DNA from: a virus
Reading direction: 5' to 3' (one strand)
DNA length: 51,656 bases
Virus record (IMG/VR): IMGVR_UViG_3300032224_000919
Span: 1 to 51,656 of that record
Shown here: piece after piece, positions 1 to 8,362 of the stretch
Layout of the letters: every line of letters begins with the position of its first letter
Position numbering within the stretch: position 1 is the stretch's first letter
The notes under the pieces: generated by a model
What the model saw: only the letters and a program-made list of their open reading frames with translations
What the model was told of the DNA's origin: nothing
The model's database searches: none
Position numbers and translations under genes: made by a program

Positions 1-19
1 CTTGAAAGAAAGGAAAGAG

Positions 20-529
20 ATGATTCCAATAATCGCAACCCTCCTCGGTAGCCTTGCCCAAAACGGACTAGGGTTACTATCTAGCGCCATCCAAGCCAAA
101 GGCAAAGAGGTGGTTGAGAACACACTTGGCGTGAAGATTCCTGATAATCCCAGCGCAGAAGATGTTGCCAAGTTGCGGGAGTTGCAGTTTGCCCATGAGG
201 AAAAGCTCCTAGAGTTGGGTATTGAGAAAGCCAAGATGGAATTGGCTGAAATGGAACTACTTGCAAAAGCCGCCCAAAACGATGCCGACAACATCACAGA
301 TCGCTGGCAGGCGGATATGGCATCTGACTCTTGGCTATCTAAAAACATACGCCCTCTGAGCCTCATAGCCATCTTTGCGGGATATTTTCTATTTGCCATG
401 ATGTCGGCATTTAATTACAACGCAAATGAGTCTTACGTCACCTTGCTTGGCAACTGGGGTATGTTAATTATGGGCGCATATTTTGGCGGACGCACAGTTG
501 AAAAATTGGCAGAAATGAGGAAAAAATGA
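20..529 (+). CDS. Holin, GTA 3-TM family type
   Basis: This 169-residue protein resembles the holins of the 'holin of 3TMs, for gene-transfer release' family (Pfam GTA_holin_3TM), which permeabilise the inner membrane so the endolysin can reach peptidoglycan. The N-terminus is a weakly hydrophobic segment (ATLLGSLAQNGLGLL). A charged helix of about 60 residues follows. The C-terminal third has the family signature: NIRPLSL, then a membrane segment around FAGYFLFAMM and a second around GMLIMGAYFGGRTVEKL. A frame-compatible TTG lies at base 2, but the ATG at 20 is preceded by AAGGAAAGAG and is the better start. The next gene, an M15 peptidase, overlaps it by ATGA, giving a standard holin-endolysin pair. 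The true 5' end of the operon lies outside the window. The family assignment is from memory of the signature, not a search. Confidence 0.85.
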   Translation: MIPIIATLLGSLAQNGLGLLSSAIQAKGKEVVENTLGVKIPDNPSAEDVAKLRELQFAHEEKLLELGIEKAKMELAEMELLAKAAQNDADNITDRWQADMASDSWLSKNIRPLSLIAIFAGYFLFAMMSAFNYNANESYVTLLGNWGMLIMGAYFGGRTVEKLAEMRKK

Positions 530-867
530 GTTTAAACACAGAACAAGCCGCATTCCTGCTGGATATGTGTAAACTGATCCAATACGCCACAGAGCAGGGT
601 TTTGTTGTTACCGGCGGGGAACTTGCCCGTACACCTGAACAGCAGGCCATTTATTTCAAAACAGGTCGCTCCAAGACCATGAACTCTATACACCTCAAGC
701 GTTGCGCTATAGACTTGAACTTCTTTAAGGATGGGAAGATAATCTGGGACAAGGCAACCATTGCGCCGCTGGGAGCATATTGGGAGTCGTTGAACGTCAA
801 AAATCGTTGGGGTGGAAACTTCTCCAATTTGGTGGACTGCCCTCATTTTGAGCGCAACGTGGGTTAA
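526..867 (+). CDS. Endolysin, M15 family L-Ala-D-Glu-type peptidase
   Basis: At 113 residues this is a compact single-domain zinc peptidase of the M15 group (VanY / T5 endolysin / L-alanyl-D-glutamate peptidase type), which cuts the peptide crosslinks of peptidoglycan during lysis. The zinc site is visible: SIHLKRCAIDLN carries the first His and the Asp of the SxHxxxxAxD motif, and CPHFE near the C-terminus carries the second His. Aromatic residues around WGGNFSN match the typical fold core. The ATGA overlap with the holin implies translational coupling. There is no signal peptide or cell-wall binding domain, so export would depend on the holin. No Rz/Rz1-like spanin is visible next to it, so spanins may lie outside the window or be absent. 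Confidence 0.88.
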   Translation: MSLNTEQAAFLLDMCKLIQYATEQGFVVTGGELARTPEQQAIYFKTGRSKTMNSIHLKRCAIDLNFFKDGKIIWDKATIAPLGAYWESLNVKNRWGGNFSNLVDCPHFERNVG

Positions 868-869
868 AA

Positions 870-3248
870 ATGCCATTACAAAAAGTACTGTTCAAGCCCG
901 GTGTAAACAAGGAAAACACTCGTTATACCAATGAGGGCGGGTGGTATGACTGTGACAAAATTCGTTTCCGCCAAGGTACGCCTGAGAAGATTGGTGGGTG
1001 GCAGCAGATTTCTGGTTATACCTATGAAGGCACTTGCCGTTCTTTGTGGTCATGGGCATCGCTGGGCGGTATTGTTTATATTGGCGTTGGCACATACAAA
1101 AAGTTTTATATTGAGCTGGGCGGTTCATACAACAACATCACCCCTATCCGGACTGCAAAAATAGGATTAAGTGGCCCGTTTGCCGCAACTTATAACTCGA
1201 CTACTGTAACCGTCACTTCAGCCGCACATGGATGTACCACTGGGGACTACGTTAACTTTCTTGGTGCAGTTGCTCTGAGCAATCAGACTTTTACACGGTC
1301 TACTGCGACAAACTTTGTTTTATCTACCGCCCTAGCTGCCAATACCCCTGTGCGTTTATACGCATCTACCGGTGGAGCTTTGCCAACAGGTTTGCTTGAA
1401 GGCGTCGAGTATTACATCAAGGTTGTGTCTGGCACAACTATTCAATTTGCTACAGTAGTTAGCGGCCCGGCAATAAGTACTTCTACCGCTGGTTCAGGTA
1501 CGTTTTATTTGTATGTAAACACCGGATTAACAGCAGATGTATTAAATCAAAGTTTTGCTGTTACGGTAACTGGGGTAAACACATTCACTATTACCACGCC
1601 AGTGGCGGCTGGAACATATGACACAGGTAGTGGCGGCACTGTAAACGCTTATTATGAAATACCAGTCGGTCTTGATACTACGCAAGCAATCAGTGGATGG
1701 GGCGCAGGATCATGGGGTTCTGGTTCTTGGGGAATAGGAACATCAAGTAATGCCATAGCAAGAATTTGGTATCAAAATAACTTTGGTCAAAACTTAGTGT
1801 ATGGCTACCGTGGTGGCGTTATGTATTATTGGAACCAACTCTTTGGTGCATCGCCAAGCTCTTTCACAATTACGATTGCTGCTCCCGGCGTAGTTACATA
1901 TACCGGATCAACTCTAATAAATGGAACGGCAGTTATTTTATCCACAACTGGAACTTTGCCAACTGGTTTGACTTCCGGCACGGTTTACTACGTAGGCGGC
2001 GTTTCAGGATCTACATTTAAACTTGCAACAACTTACGTAAATGCCATTGCAGGTACTTATATAACCACCACAGGAACTCAGACTGGTACACACTATGTGA
2101 TGTCGAACGGTATTCCTGTTACATCGTTGGGTGGGGCATCGGATGTGCCTGCCTATGTAAATTTTGCTATGGTGTCAGATGCCAGCAGATTCACCATTGC
2201 CTTTGGGTGTTCGGCTTACGGAGCAACAGATACAACGATAGATCCAATGTTGATCCGGTGGACAGATCAGGAATCTGTGGTTAATTGGACTCCTGCGGTA
2301 ACTAATCAAGCGGGTTATGTCAGGCTGTCTCACGGCTCTCAAATCTTGACGGCTGTGCAAACGCGCCAAGAGATTGTTGTTTTTACAGATACATCACTTT
2401 ATTCACTTCAGTACCTTGGCCCACCCTATGTCTGGGGTACTCAGCTTCTTGGAGATAACGTATCTATTGCGGGATATAACACTGCCATCATCGCATCTGG
2501 CATTGTTTACTGGATGGGCGTAGACAAGTTTTATAAATATGATGGTCGAGTTTCCACGCTACGTTGTGACTTGCGCCAGTTCATTTACAGCGATATCAAC
2601 CTTGACCAGCAAGCGCAGTTCTTTGCCGGAACAAACGAAGGTTTCAATGAGGTTTGGTGGTTCTATTGCACAGCAGGCTCTACAGTAATTGACCGCTATG
2701 TTGTGTACAACTATTTTGAAGATGTGTGGTACTACGGCTCAATGGCTAGGACTGCATGGTTGGATTCTGGCCTGACTAACTACCCGCTTGCCGCCACGTA
2801 CAGCTACAACTTGGTTTACCATGAATATGGTATTGACGACAATACCACCAGCACCACTTTGCCAATTGAAGCATATATCACTTCATCGCAGTACGACATT
2901 GGGGATGGACACAACTTTGGGTTTGTCTGGCGTATCGTGCCTGACCTTACCTTCCGTGGATCGTCTACTACAGGGACTACTCCGCAAGTCACAATGTACT
3001 TACTGCCGCTTCAGAACTCAGGTTCTGGGTACAACGATCCGGTCGAGTCTGGTAATCAATCTGTTGGCGGCGTTAGCTACGCTAACGTAGACCGTGTCGG
3101 TACATACACAGTGGATCAGTTTACAGGTCAGATCTACACAAGGGTTCGTGGTCGCCAGATGTCGCTGAAGATTTTATCTAACCAAATTGGTACGACATGG
3201 CAACTTGGCGCTCCCCGCATTGACATCAGACCGGACGGAAGACGCTGA
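870..3248 (+). CDS. Tail/stabilisation virion protein (P22 gp10-like) with beta-rich inserts
   Basis: This 792-residue protein opens with a segment (LFKPGVNKENTRYTNEGGW, then DKIRFRQGTPEKIGGW) typical of podoviral head-to-tail stabilisation proteins related to P22 gp10. These proteins plug the portal and connect it to the tail needle. Residues of roughly 100-270 and 325-410 are Thr/Ser/Gly-rich beta modules with two related stretches (GALPTGLLEGVEYYIKVVSG and GTLPTGLTSGTVYYVGGVSG). They resemble the FCCH-like beta modules often inserted in phage structural proteins. The remainder (for example YVWGTQLLGDNVSIAGYNTA and FNEVWWFY) looks like a beta-propeller-type tail component ending in an RGRQ/IDIRPDGRR tail. 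It directly follows the endolysin and overlaps the next gene by one base (TGATG). The gp10-like role is an inference from the ends of the protein. A generic tail tube or adaptor role is the alternative. Confidence 0.6.
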   Translation: MPLQKVLFKPGVNKENTRYTNEGGWYDCDKIRFRQGTPEKIGGWQQISGYTYEGTCRSLWSWASLGGIVYIGVGTYKKFYIELGGSYNNITPIRTAKIGLSGPFAATYNSTTVTVTSAAHGCTTGDYVNFLGAVALSNQTFTRSTATNFVLSTALAANTPVRLYASTGGALPTGLLEGVEYYIKVVSGTTIQFATVVSGPAISTSTAGSGTFYLYVNTGLTADVLNQSFAVTVTGVNTFTITTPVAAGTYDTGSGGTVNAYYEIPVGLDTTQAISGWGAGSWGSGSWGIGTSSNAIARIWYQNNFGQNLVYGYRGGVMYYWNQLFGASPSSFTITIAAPGVVTYTGSTLINGTAVILSTTGTLPTGLTSGTVYYVGGVSGSTFKLATTYVNAIAGTYITTTGTQTGTHYVMSNGIPVTSLGGASDVPAYVNFAMVSDASRFTIAFGCSAYGATDTTIDPMLIRWTDQESVVNWTPAVTNQAGYVRLSHGSQILTAVQTRQEIVVFTDTSLYSLQYLGPPYVWGTQLLGDNVSIAGYNTAIIASGIVYWMGVDKFYKYDGRVSTLRCDLRQFIYSDINLDQQAQFFAGTNEGFNEVWWFYCTAGSTVIDRYVVYNYFEDVWYYGSMARTAWLDSGLTNYPLAATYSYNLVYHEYGIDDNTTSTTLPIEAYITSSQYDIGDGHNFGFVWRIVPDLTFRGSSTTGTTPQVTMYLLPLQNSGSGYNDPVESGNQSVGGVSYANVDRVGTYTVDQFTGQIYTRVRGRQMSLKILSNQIGTTWQLGAPRIDIRPDGRR

Positions 3249-3904
3249 TGGCTACCTTTGATTCAAAAACGCTTGACTTCCGAAATCCGACGTCGCCTAA
3301 TTTGCCGCTTGCTCCGCAAGAGTATGAGCGTCAGTTCCAAGATCAGTTTGAAAACATTTTGCGCTTGTACTTCAATCAACTGGACAATGCGTTCGGTTCT
3401 TTGCTTGGGCCAACTGGCGGCAAGTATTTAAAGTTTCCATATGGGGCGTTCTCAAGCGGGGTAGATCAAACTACAACAGCCAACACAGCCACCTTGATGA
3501 CGTTGGATACCACAGATTTTTCTAATGGTGTATCTATATCCTCATCCAAGATTACTGTAGCCAATGCTGGTATATATAACCTACAGTTTAGCGTTCAATT
3601 AGAAAATGCAGATAACGCGTCCCAAGATGTTTTTATTTGGCTTAAACAAAACGGGGTAGACATTACTGGCTCTACTGGAATCGTTGGTATGCCTGCTAGA
3701 AAAGGTGTTGGCGACCCATTTCATTCTATCTACGGGTGGAACTACTTTGTAAGCATGACGGTTGGGCAATACATAGAAATCTACTGGTCAACAACCAACG
3801 CCGCTGTAACAATCCAATATTATCCCGCGTCTGCATCGCCAACCAAACCAGCCACCCAGTCTGTCGTAGCAACACTTTCATTTGTTTCAAGGCTCCCAAC
3901 ATGA
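3248..3904 (+). CDS. C1q/TNF-like jelly-roll virion protein
   Basis: This 218-residue protein has an N-terminal helical segment (EYERQFQDQFENILRLYFNQ) followed by a C-terminal beta sandwich of about 140 residues. The sandwich pattern is ISSSKITVANAGIYNLQFSVQ, then DVFIWLKQNGVDI, then YFVSMTVGQYIEIYW. That strand order (alternating hydrophobics, G-IY-LQFS, then V-G-YIEIYW) is the usual look of C1q/TNF jelly-roll domains on phage head fibres and tail spikes. By analogy it probably trimerises and sits on the virion surface, possibly as an adhesin. It starts on the TGATG overlap with the upstream tail protein. It could equally be a head decoration fibre. Confidence 0.55.
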   Translation: MATFDSKTLDFRNPTSPNLPLAPQEYERQFQDQFENILRLYFNQLDNAFGSLLGPTGGKYLKFPYGAFSSGVDQTTTANTATLMTLDTTDFSNGVSISSSKITVANAGIYNLQFSVQLENADNASQDVFIWLKQNGVDITGSTGIVGMPARKGVGDPFHSIYGWNYFVSMTVGQYIEIYWSTTNAAVTIQYYPASASPTKPATQSVVATLSFVSRLPT

Positions 3905-3938
3905 TACGATCAACCACCCCTGTTTACACGAGGTAAAT

Positions 3939-5723
3939 ATGAGTTTACAGCACGCCGCCCAACATTTGGCTGCATATGGCAGAGGTCCAGACACGACCCT
4001 CGTACACATGACTCCGGGCGAGGTTAAGAGTTTAAACGACTTAGCTATGGCTCATGGTGGTCAGTTAACCATCAATCCACATACGGGTTTACCCGAAGCG
4101 GGATTCTTATCTTCTATTCTTCCTATGCTTGCTGGTGCGGCACTTGGCCCAGCAGGTATGGGTTTATTTGAATCTGCGGGTATGGCTGGCCTTGGCGTAG
4201 GCGCTTTAACTGGGTTAGCTACGGGAAGTCTTTCCAAAGGATTGATGGCTGGTATGGGCGCTTATGGCGGCGCAGGCTTGGGTGAAGCATTAGCTCAAAC
4301 AGGTATGGAGCAAGCTACACAAGCCGAATTAGCTAAGAATCAAGCATTCCAAGCTCAACAACAAGCAGCCCAACAACAAGCTGCTGATCTTGGAAAACTT
4401 GCTCAAGAGCAAGTCAAAAGCGGAACATTTAACGAACAAATTTTTAGAGATCAAGCGCAAGGTATAACTTCCCCACTAAACCAAATGCGTGCTTCTACTG
4501 CTACAAATGTTGCAGCTAATTCTGGTTTTGGTGGCCCTGACCTTGTTACCAGCACTACCGGTAATCGTTTGGATACAACGCTCCAAGGATTAAAGAGTCT
4601 TGGTTCAGAAGCTGGCCGCTCATCTTTTATGGGTAATATTGGCGGCGGTATGGGTTTGGCTAAGTATGGATTGGCTGCGGCTGCTCCTGTTATTAGTGAT
4701 ATGAATAAGCCTAAACCCCAAGCCCCAATGCAGACCGATAGCAACCCGGGCCAGCAATATAACTACACACCGGGCACGTTACAAGGGCCATATACAGCCG
4801 ACCCAAGAGGTAGAGAACAGCAATATTTCAACCAGCAATATACCCCAAGGTATGCTGATGGCGGTACAGTTGAGCCGGGTACTCCTACGAAGTACTCCTA
4901 TGACCCGATGGGGCAGATGTTCAACAAAATTGAGTCAATGCCATCGGATGATCAGAATAAACAAAAAGCTGAAATGCAGGCTCAAAGACAAGGCAACGTT
5001 CATACACCAATGACTGACGCTCAATTTGCCGCTCAAAAAGCTCAAGGCGAAGCAAATATGAATGGCCTTAGTAATTTTGGAGAGAGTATCAGCAAAGGGA
5101 TTATGGGTCTGCTTTCACAGCCACCTATGCTTGTTCAGTTGGCTCAATCTATTGCAAGTGGTATATATGGCGGAATGCCAACATCATCTGGTGGCGTAAG
5201 CACATCCAGCGGAAGTCCTATGGGCGGCATTGCAAGTTCAGGAACGCATGGTCAAGCACAGGCGGCTGTAAACGCCGCAAATGCAGCAGCAGCCGCAGGC
5301 GGTAGTGGTGCGGGCAGTACCGGCGGTAATGCAGGTATTGGGAACGGTGCAACAGCATCTGGTGTAGGAACAGGAATTGGAAGCGGTGCTGCTTCTGGCG
5401 CTGGATTGGCTTCTGGTGGCATTTCCGATGCCCACTACAACCTTGGCGGCTATTCTGACGGCGGCAGATTGTTGCGTGGCCCCGGTGATGGCGTATCGGA
5501 CTCCATCCCTGCGACCATAGGTCACAAACAACCTGCTCGACTGGCTGATGGTGAATTTGTTGTACCTGCACGCATTGTTTCTGAGTTGGGCAACGGATCA
5601 ACTGAAGCTGGCGCACGCAAGCTGTATGCCATGATGGACAGAGTTCAGTCCGCACGCAGTAAGACCGTCGGCAAGGGAAGAATCGCAAAAAACAGCAGGG
5701 CTGATAAGTATTTGCCAGCATGA
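3939..5723 (+). CDS. Gly/Ala/Gln-rich internal virion protein
   Basis: The start is placed at the ATG at 3939, which follows CGAGGTAAAT. The frame is open from 3882, but that stretch lacks a ribosome site. The 594-residue protein is low in complexity. A Gly/Ala-rich hydrophobic stretch lies at about residues 45-130 (many GxxxG repeats, e.g. GAALGPAGMGLFESAGMAG). A Gln-rich coiled region (residues about 130-170) and a long Gly/Ser/Ala linker (about 410-520) follow. A compact C-terminal domain carries LADGEFVVPARIVSELG and KLYAMMDRVQ. The motif YADGGTVEPG resembles ADGG/AGGG motifs in the 722-residue protein downstream. Membrane-interacting, low-complexity proteins at this place in podoviral late operons are usually internal or ejected proteins. 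That role is inferred. The GNAT gene overlaps its stop by ATGA. Confidence 0.45.
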   Translation: MSLQHAAQHLAAYGRGPDTTLVHMTPGEVKSLNDLAMAHGGQLTINPHTGLPEAGFLSSILPMLAGAALGPAGMGLFESAGMAGLGVGALTGLATGSLSKGLMAGMGAYGGAGLGEALAQTGMEQATQAELAKNQAFQAQQQAAQQQAADLGKLAQEQVKSGTFNEQIFRDQAQGITSPLNQMRASTATNVAANSGFGGPDLVTSTTGNRLDTTLQGLKSLGSEAGRSSFMGNIGGGMGLAKYGLAAAAPVISDMNKPKPQAPMQTDSNPGQQYNYTPGTLQGPYTADPRGREQQYFNQQYTPRYADGGTVEPGTPTKYSYDPMGQMFNKIESMPSDDQNKQKAEMQAQRQGNVHTPMTDAQFAAQKAQGEANMNGLSNFGESISKGIMGLLSQPPMLVQLAQSIASGIYGGMPTSSGGVSTSSGSPMGGIASSGTHGQAQAAVNAANAAAAAGGSGAGSTGGNAGIGNGATASGVGTGIGSGAASGAGLASGGISDAHYNLGGYSDGGRLLRGPGDGVSDSIPATIGHKQPARLADGEFVVPARIVSELGNGSTEAGARKLYAMMDRVQSARSKTVGKGRIAKNSRADKYLPA

Positions 5724-6181
5724 GTTACGTAATCACTTTGGAAAAGTTTACCGATACATACTTGGAGCTTGAACCCTTGTACCGGCAGCACTACAAAGAG
5801 ATGACGGATCGTTTAAATGCTGAAGGCTTTGAGTATTCTCCATATAACCCAAGACTGGATGAATATGGGAATGCTTGTGAAAGAGGTGATTTGCTGACCT
5901 TTGTGCTTAGGCTAGAAGGTGTTGCCTGCGGTTATATCAACGTTTACATATCAAGAGATATGCACAACCAAGATTTGATCGCAATGGAAGATACTATCTT
6001 TGTAGTTAAAGAACACCGCAATGGGGTTGGCAAGAAACTTGTTCAGTTTGGGTTAGATGAATTGAAGAGCCGGGGAGTAAAGCGGTTGCTTGTGTCAGCA
6101 ATGACTGATTTGCGTGTGGCAAAACTTTGGGGCCGAATGGGCTTTAAAGAAGCAGCGACACAAATGATTTATAGATTTTGA
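5720..6181 (+). CDS. GNAT-family N-acetyltransferase
   Basis: This 153-residue protein has the GNAT fold pattern. A beta strand around GYINVYI is followed by DTIFVVKEHRNGVGKKLVQFG, which contains the acetyl-CoA pyrophosphate loop (R-N-G-V-G-K). The C-terminal strand and helix LLVSAMTDLRVAKLWGRMGFKEA carries the typical xLWxRMGF end. It would transfer acetyl from acetyl-CoA to an amine on an unknown protein or metabolite. It is coupled by ATGA to the upstream structural gene, 9 bases before the next one, so it is co-expressed with late virion proteins rather than early genes. A second GNAT domain occurs inside the giant protein encoded at 8363-15745. Its substrate cannot be told from sequence. 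Confidence 0.88.
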   Translation: MSYVITLEKFTDTYLELEPLYRQHYKEMTDRLNAEGFEYSPYNPRLDEYGNACERGDLLTFVLRLEGVACGYINVYISRDMHNQDLIAMEDTIFVVKEHRNGVGKKLVQFGLDELKSRGVKRLLVSAMTDLRVAKLWGRMGFKEAATQMIYRF

Positions 6182-6190
6182 GGTTTAAAC

Positions 6191-8359
6191 ATGTGCCAAT
6201 CGTCACCATCAGTTCCATCTAGCACCACATCAGTTGCAGAATTGCCAGATTGGGCAAAAGGCTACGCCAAAGATACTTTGGCAAAAGGCGCGGCTTTAAC
6301 CGACATAAATCAAAACCCATATCAAAAATACGGTGGTGAGCGTGTTGCGGGTTTTCAACCTCTACAGCAGCAAGCATTTAATACGGTAGGTGGTTTAGAT
6401 GCAGGCCCCCAAGGCTTCCAACAACAAATTGGAAGCTATATGTCACCGTACATGCAGAATGTGGTGGACATTGAAAAGCGTGAAGCTGCTCGTCAATCCG
6501 GTATAGCTGGCACCCAACAACAAGCTCAAGCAACTCAGGCTGGCGCTTTTGGCGGCGGGCGTGACGCAATTATGCGGGCAGAGCGGGAACGTAATCTTGC
6601 CCAACAAATGGGCGACATCCAAACCAAGGGTTCACAAGCAGCATACGAGCAAGCTGCCAATCAATTTCGTCAAGGCATTACTCAGCAATCTGGGCTTGCC
6701 GGTCAACAAGCCGCATTGGGTCAGGTGCAGCAACAGCAAGCTCAACGTCCTATGGATATTGCTTATCAGGACTTTTTGAACCAGCAAAACTATCCATACA
6801 AGCAAATTGGCTTTATGTCTGATTTGATTCGTGGTTTGCCACTGGGCCAAAAATCAACTGCACAAACTTACGATCCCGGCCCCGGCCTTGCTCAAACTAT
6901 TGGTAGTCTTGGCTTAGGCGCGGCTGGCTTGTCTAAAGCCGGGTTGTTTGCTGATGGTGGTCTGGCGTATGCTGGCGGCGGCGTAACAAGCCCACAAAAT
7001 ATCGAAGGCATTCTTTCTAAATTAAGCGATCAACAACTTGCACGCGCCAGACAAACAGCACTAGATCGTCGTGATCTGCAAGAAGTACAAATGATTGACG
7101 CAGAAATGGCTGAACGGGCTTCGATCCGTGGCGGGTTGGGCAGCGCGTTTAATCAGATTCCACAAAACCAACAAGAGCAAATGATGGCTGGCGGTGGCAT
7201 GGTCGCCTTTGCTAAAGGTGGAGATACGTACGGTAAAAAGTTTGAAGATAGTTTGGTGTCATTGCAAGACATGGCAAACCAAGTACCACCAGAGCAGACT
7301 CCAGAACAAAGAGATGAAGCTATCTCCGCACGTATTCCAATGCTGGAGAAACGCTACGGCCCTGACATTACTCAGCCATATTTGGAAGAACTCAAAACAA
7401 GACGTGCTGCACTTCCAGAACAAATGAATAAAGATACTGGCCTTGCAATGGCGATGGCTGGATTCAAAATGCTTGGTGCAAAAGGCACTAGCCAAAAAGG
7501 TAAATTGATACAGGGTATCAGTGACGCTGGCGAATCGTTTGTCAGTTCAGTTAATCAGCTCCAAAAAGAAAACAGGGAAGCCGACGACAAATTGCGCCAA
7601 AGCGAACTCCTTATCGCTACTGCACAACAATCTCGTAAAGAAGGTTTGGTTAACAAAGCAGATGCTGAAGAAACTCGCGCACAAGATTTGAAGAGAGATG
7701 TCTACAAAACTCAAGTTGGTATCCGAGAAAAAGTTGCGCAGCTTCAAAGCGGTATGGCTGGCCACGAAATGCAAAAAGAAGCTACCCTTGGCGCTGCAAA
7801 TATCAGCGCCGCCGCTCATCGTTACGCTGCTGACAAGCCGGGCGAGATGGAACGCATCATGAGCACCGTGAACGATATTCGTTCCGGCAAAAAAGTTTAT
7901 GCTGGCAAAACTGGTGAAGAAGGCGCAAAAGCTTACCAAGACGATCTCAGCCAAACAGGTGCAGCTCGTTACGGTGTCAAATATACCGGGCCAGATCCAA
8001 CGTTTGCAAACTCAGCCAAGTTCCAAGCTGAGTTGGATAAACGTACATCAATGCTTCAGTTGCGTAAATCAGCGCCGGGTGTAACTCCAGCGGAAATTCA
8101 AGATTTAGATAGGCAAATAGAAACTGAACGTCAAAAGCTAATCAATGAATATCGCGATACTATGGCTTCTGGCGTCACCTCTAAAAACCAGCCTGCGCCA
8201 ACCGCAGCGCCAGTAGTATCCGATGCTGAAAAACAAGCTGCGGCTGCTAAAAACAGAGATAAACTGGGCACAATAGTTCCTCGTATAGGCACTATAGAAG
8301 ATGGGCATCGCTTCAAAGGTGGAGACCCAGCAAATCCAGCAAACTGGGAAAAGGTATAA
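6191..8359 (+). CDS. Gln/Ala-rich internal virion protein (722 aa)
   Basis: The start is supported by GAGG upstream of ATG. The N-terminal third (PDWAKGYAKDTLAKGAAL, VAGFQPLQQQAFNTV, IGSYMSPYMQNVVD) is a family I recognise from many environmental phages, lying next to tail or internal proteins. It is followed by Gln-rich helices. A Gly-rich hydrophobic patch (GSLGLGAAGLSKAGLFADGGLAYAGGG in part) and a second one (MMAGGGMVAFAKGGD) come next, then about 400 residues of charged helical, coiled-coil-like sequence. It lies between the GNAT gene and the giant polyvalent protein, with only 3 bases before the latter. The likely role is an internal scaffold or DNA-ejection protein, which is an inference. 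The function is otherwise unknown. Confidence 0.45.
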   Translation: MCQSSPSVPSSTTSVAELPDWAKGYAKDTLAKGAALTDINQNPYQKYGGERVAGFQPLQQQAFNTVGGLDAGPQGFQQQIGSYMSPYMQNVVDIEKREAARQSGIAGTQQQAQATQAGAFGGGRDAIMRAERERNLAQQMGDIQTKGSQAAYEQAANQFRQGITQQSGLAGQQAALGQVQQQQAQRPMDIAYQDFLNQQNYPYKQIGFMSDLIRGLPLGQKSTAQTYDPGPGLAQTIGSLGLGAAGLSKAGLFADGGLAYAGGGVTSPQNIEGILSKLSDQQLARARQTALDRRDLQEVQMIDAEMAERASIRGGLGSAFNQIPQNQQEQMMAGGGMVAFAKGGDTYGKKFEDSLVSLQDMANQVPPEQTPEQRDEAISARIPMLEKRYGPDITQPYLEELKTRRAALPEQMNKDTGLAMAMAGFKMLGAKGTSQKGKLIQGISDAGESFVSSVNQLQKENREADDKLRQSELLIATAQQSRKEGLVNKADAEETRAQDLKRDVYKTQVGIREKVAQLQSGMAGHEMQKEATLGAANISAAAHRYAADKPGEMERIMSTVNDIRSGKKVYAGKTGEEGAKAYQDDLSQTGAARYGVKYTGPDPTFANSAKFQAELDKRTSMLQLRKSAPGVTPAEIQDLDRQIETERQKLINEYRDTMASGVTSKNQPAPTAAPVVSDAEKQAAAAKNRDKLGTIVPRIGTIEDGHRFKGGDPANPANWEKV

Positions 8360-8362
8360 AGC

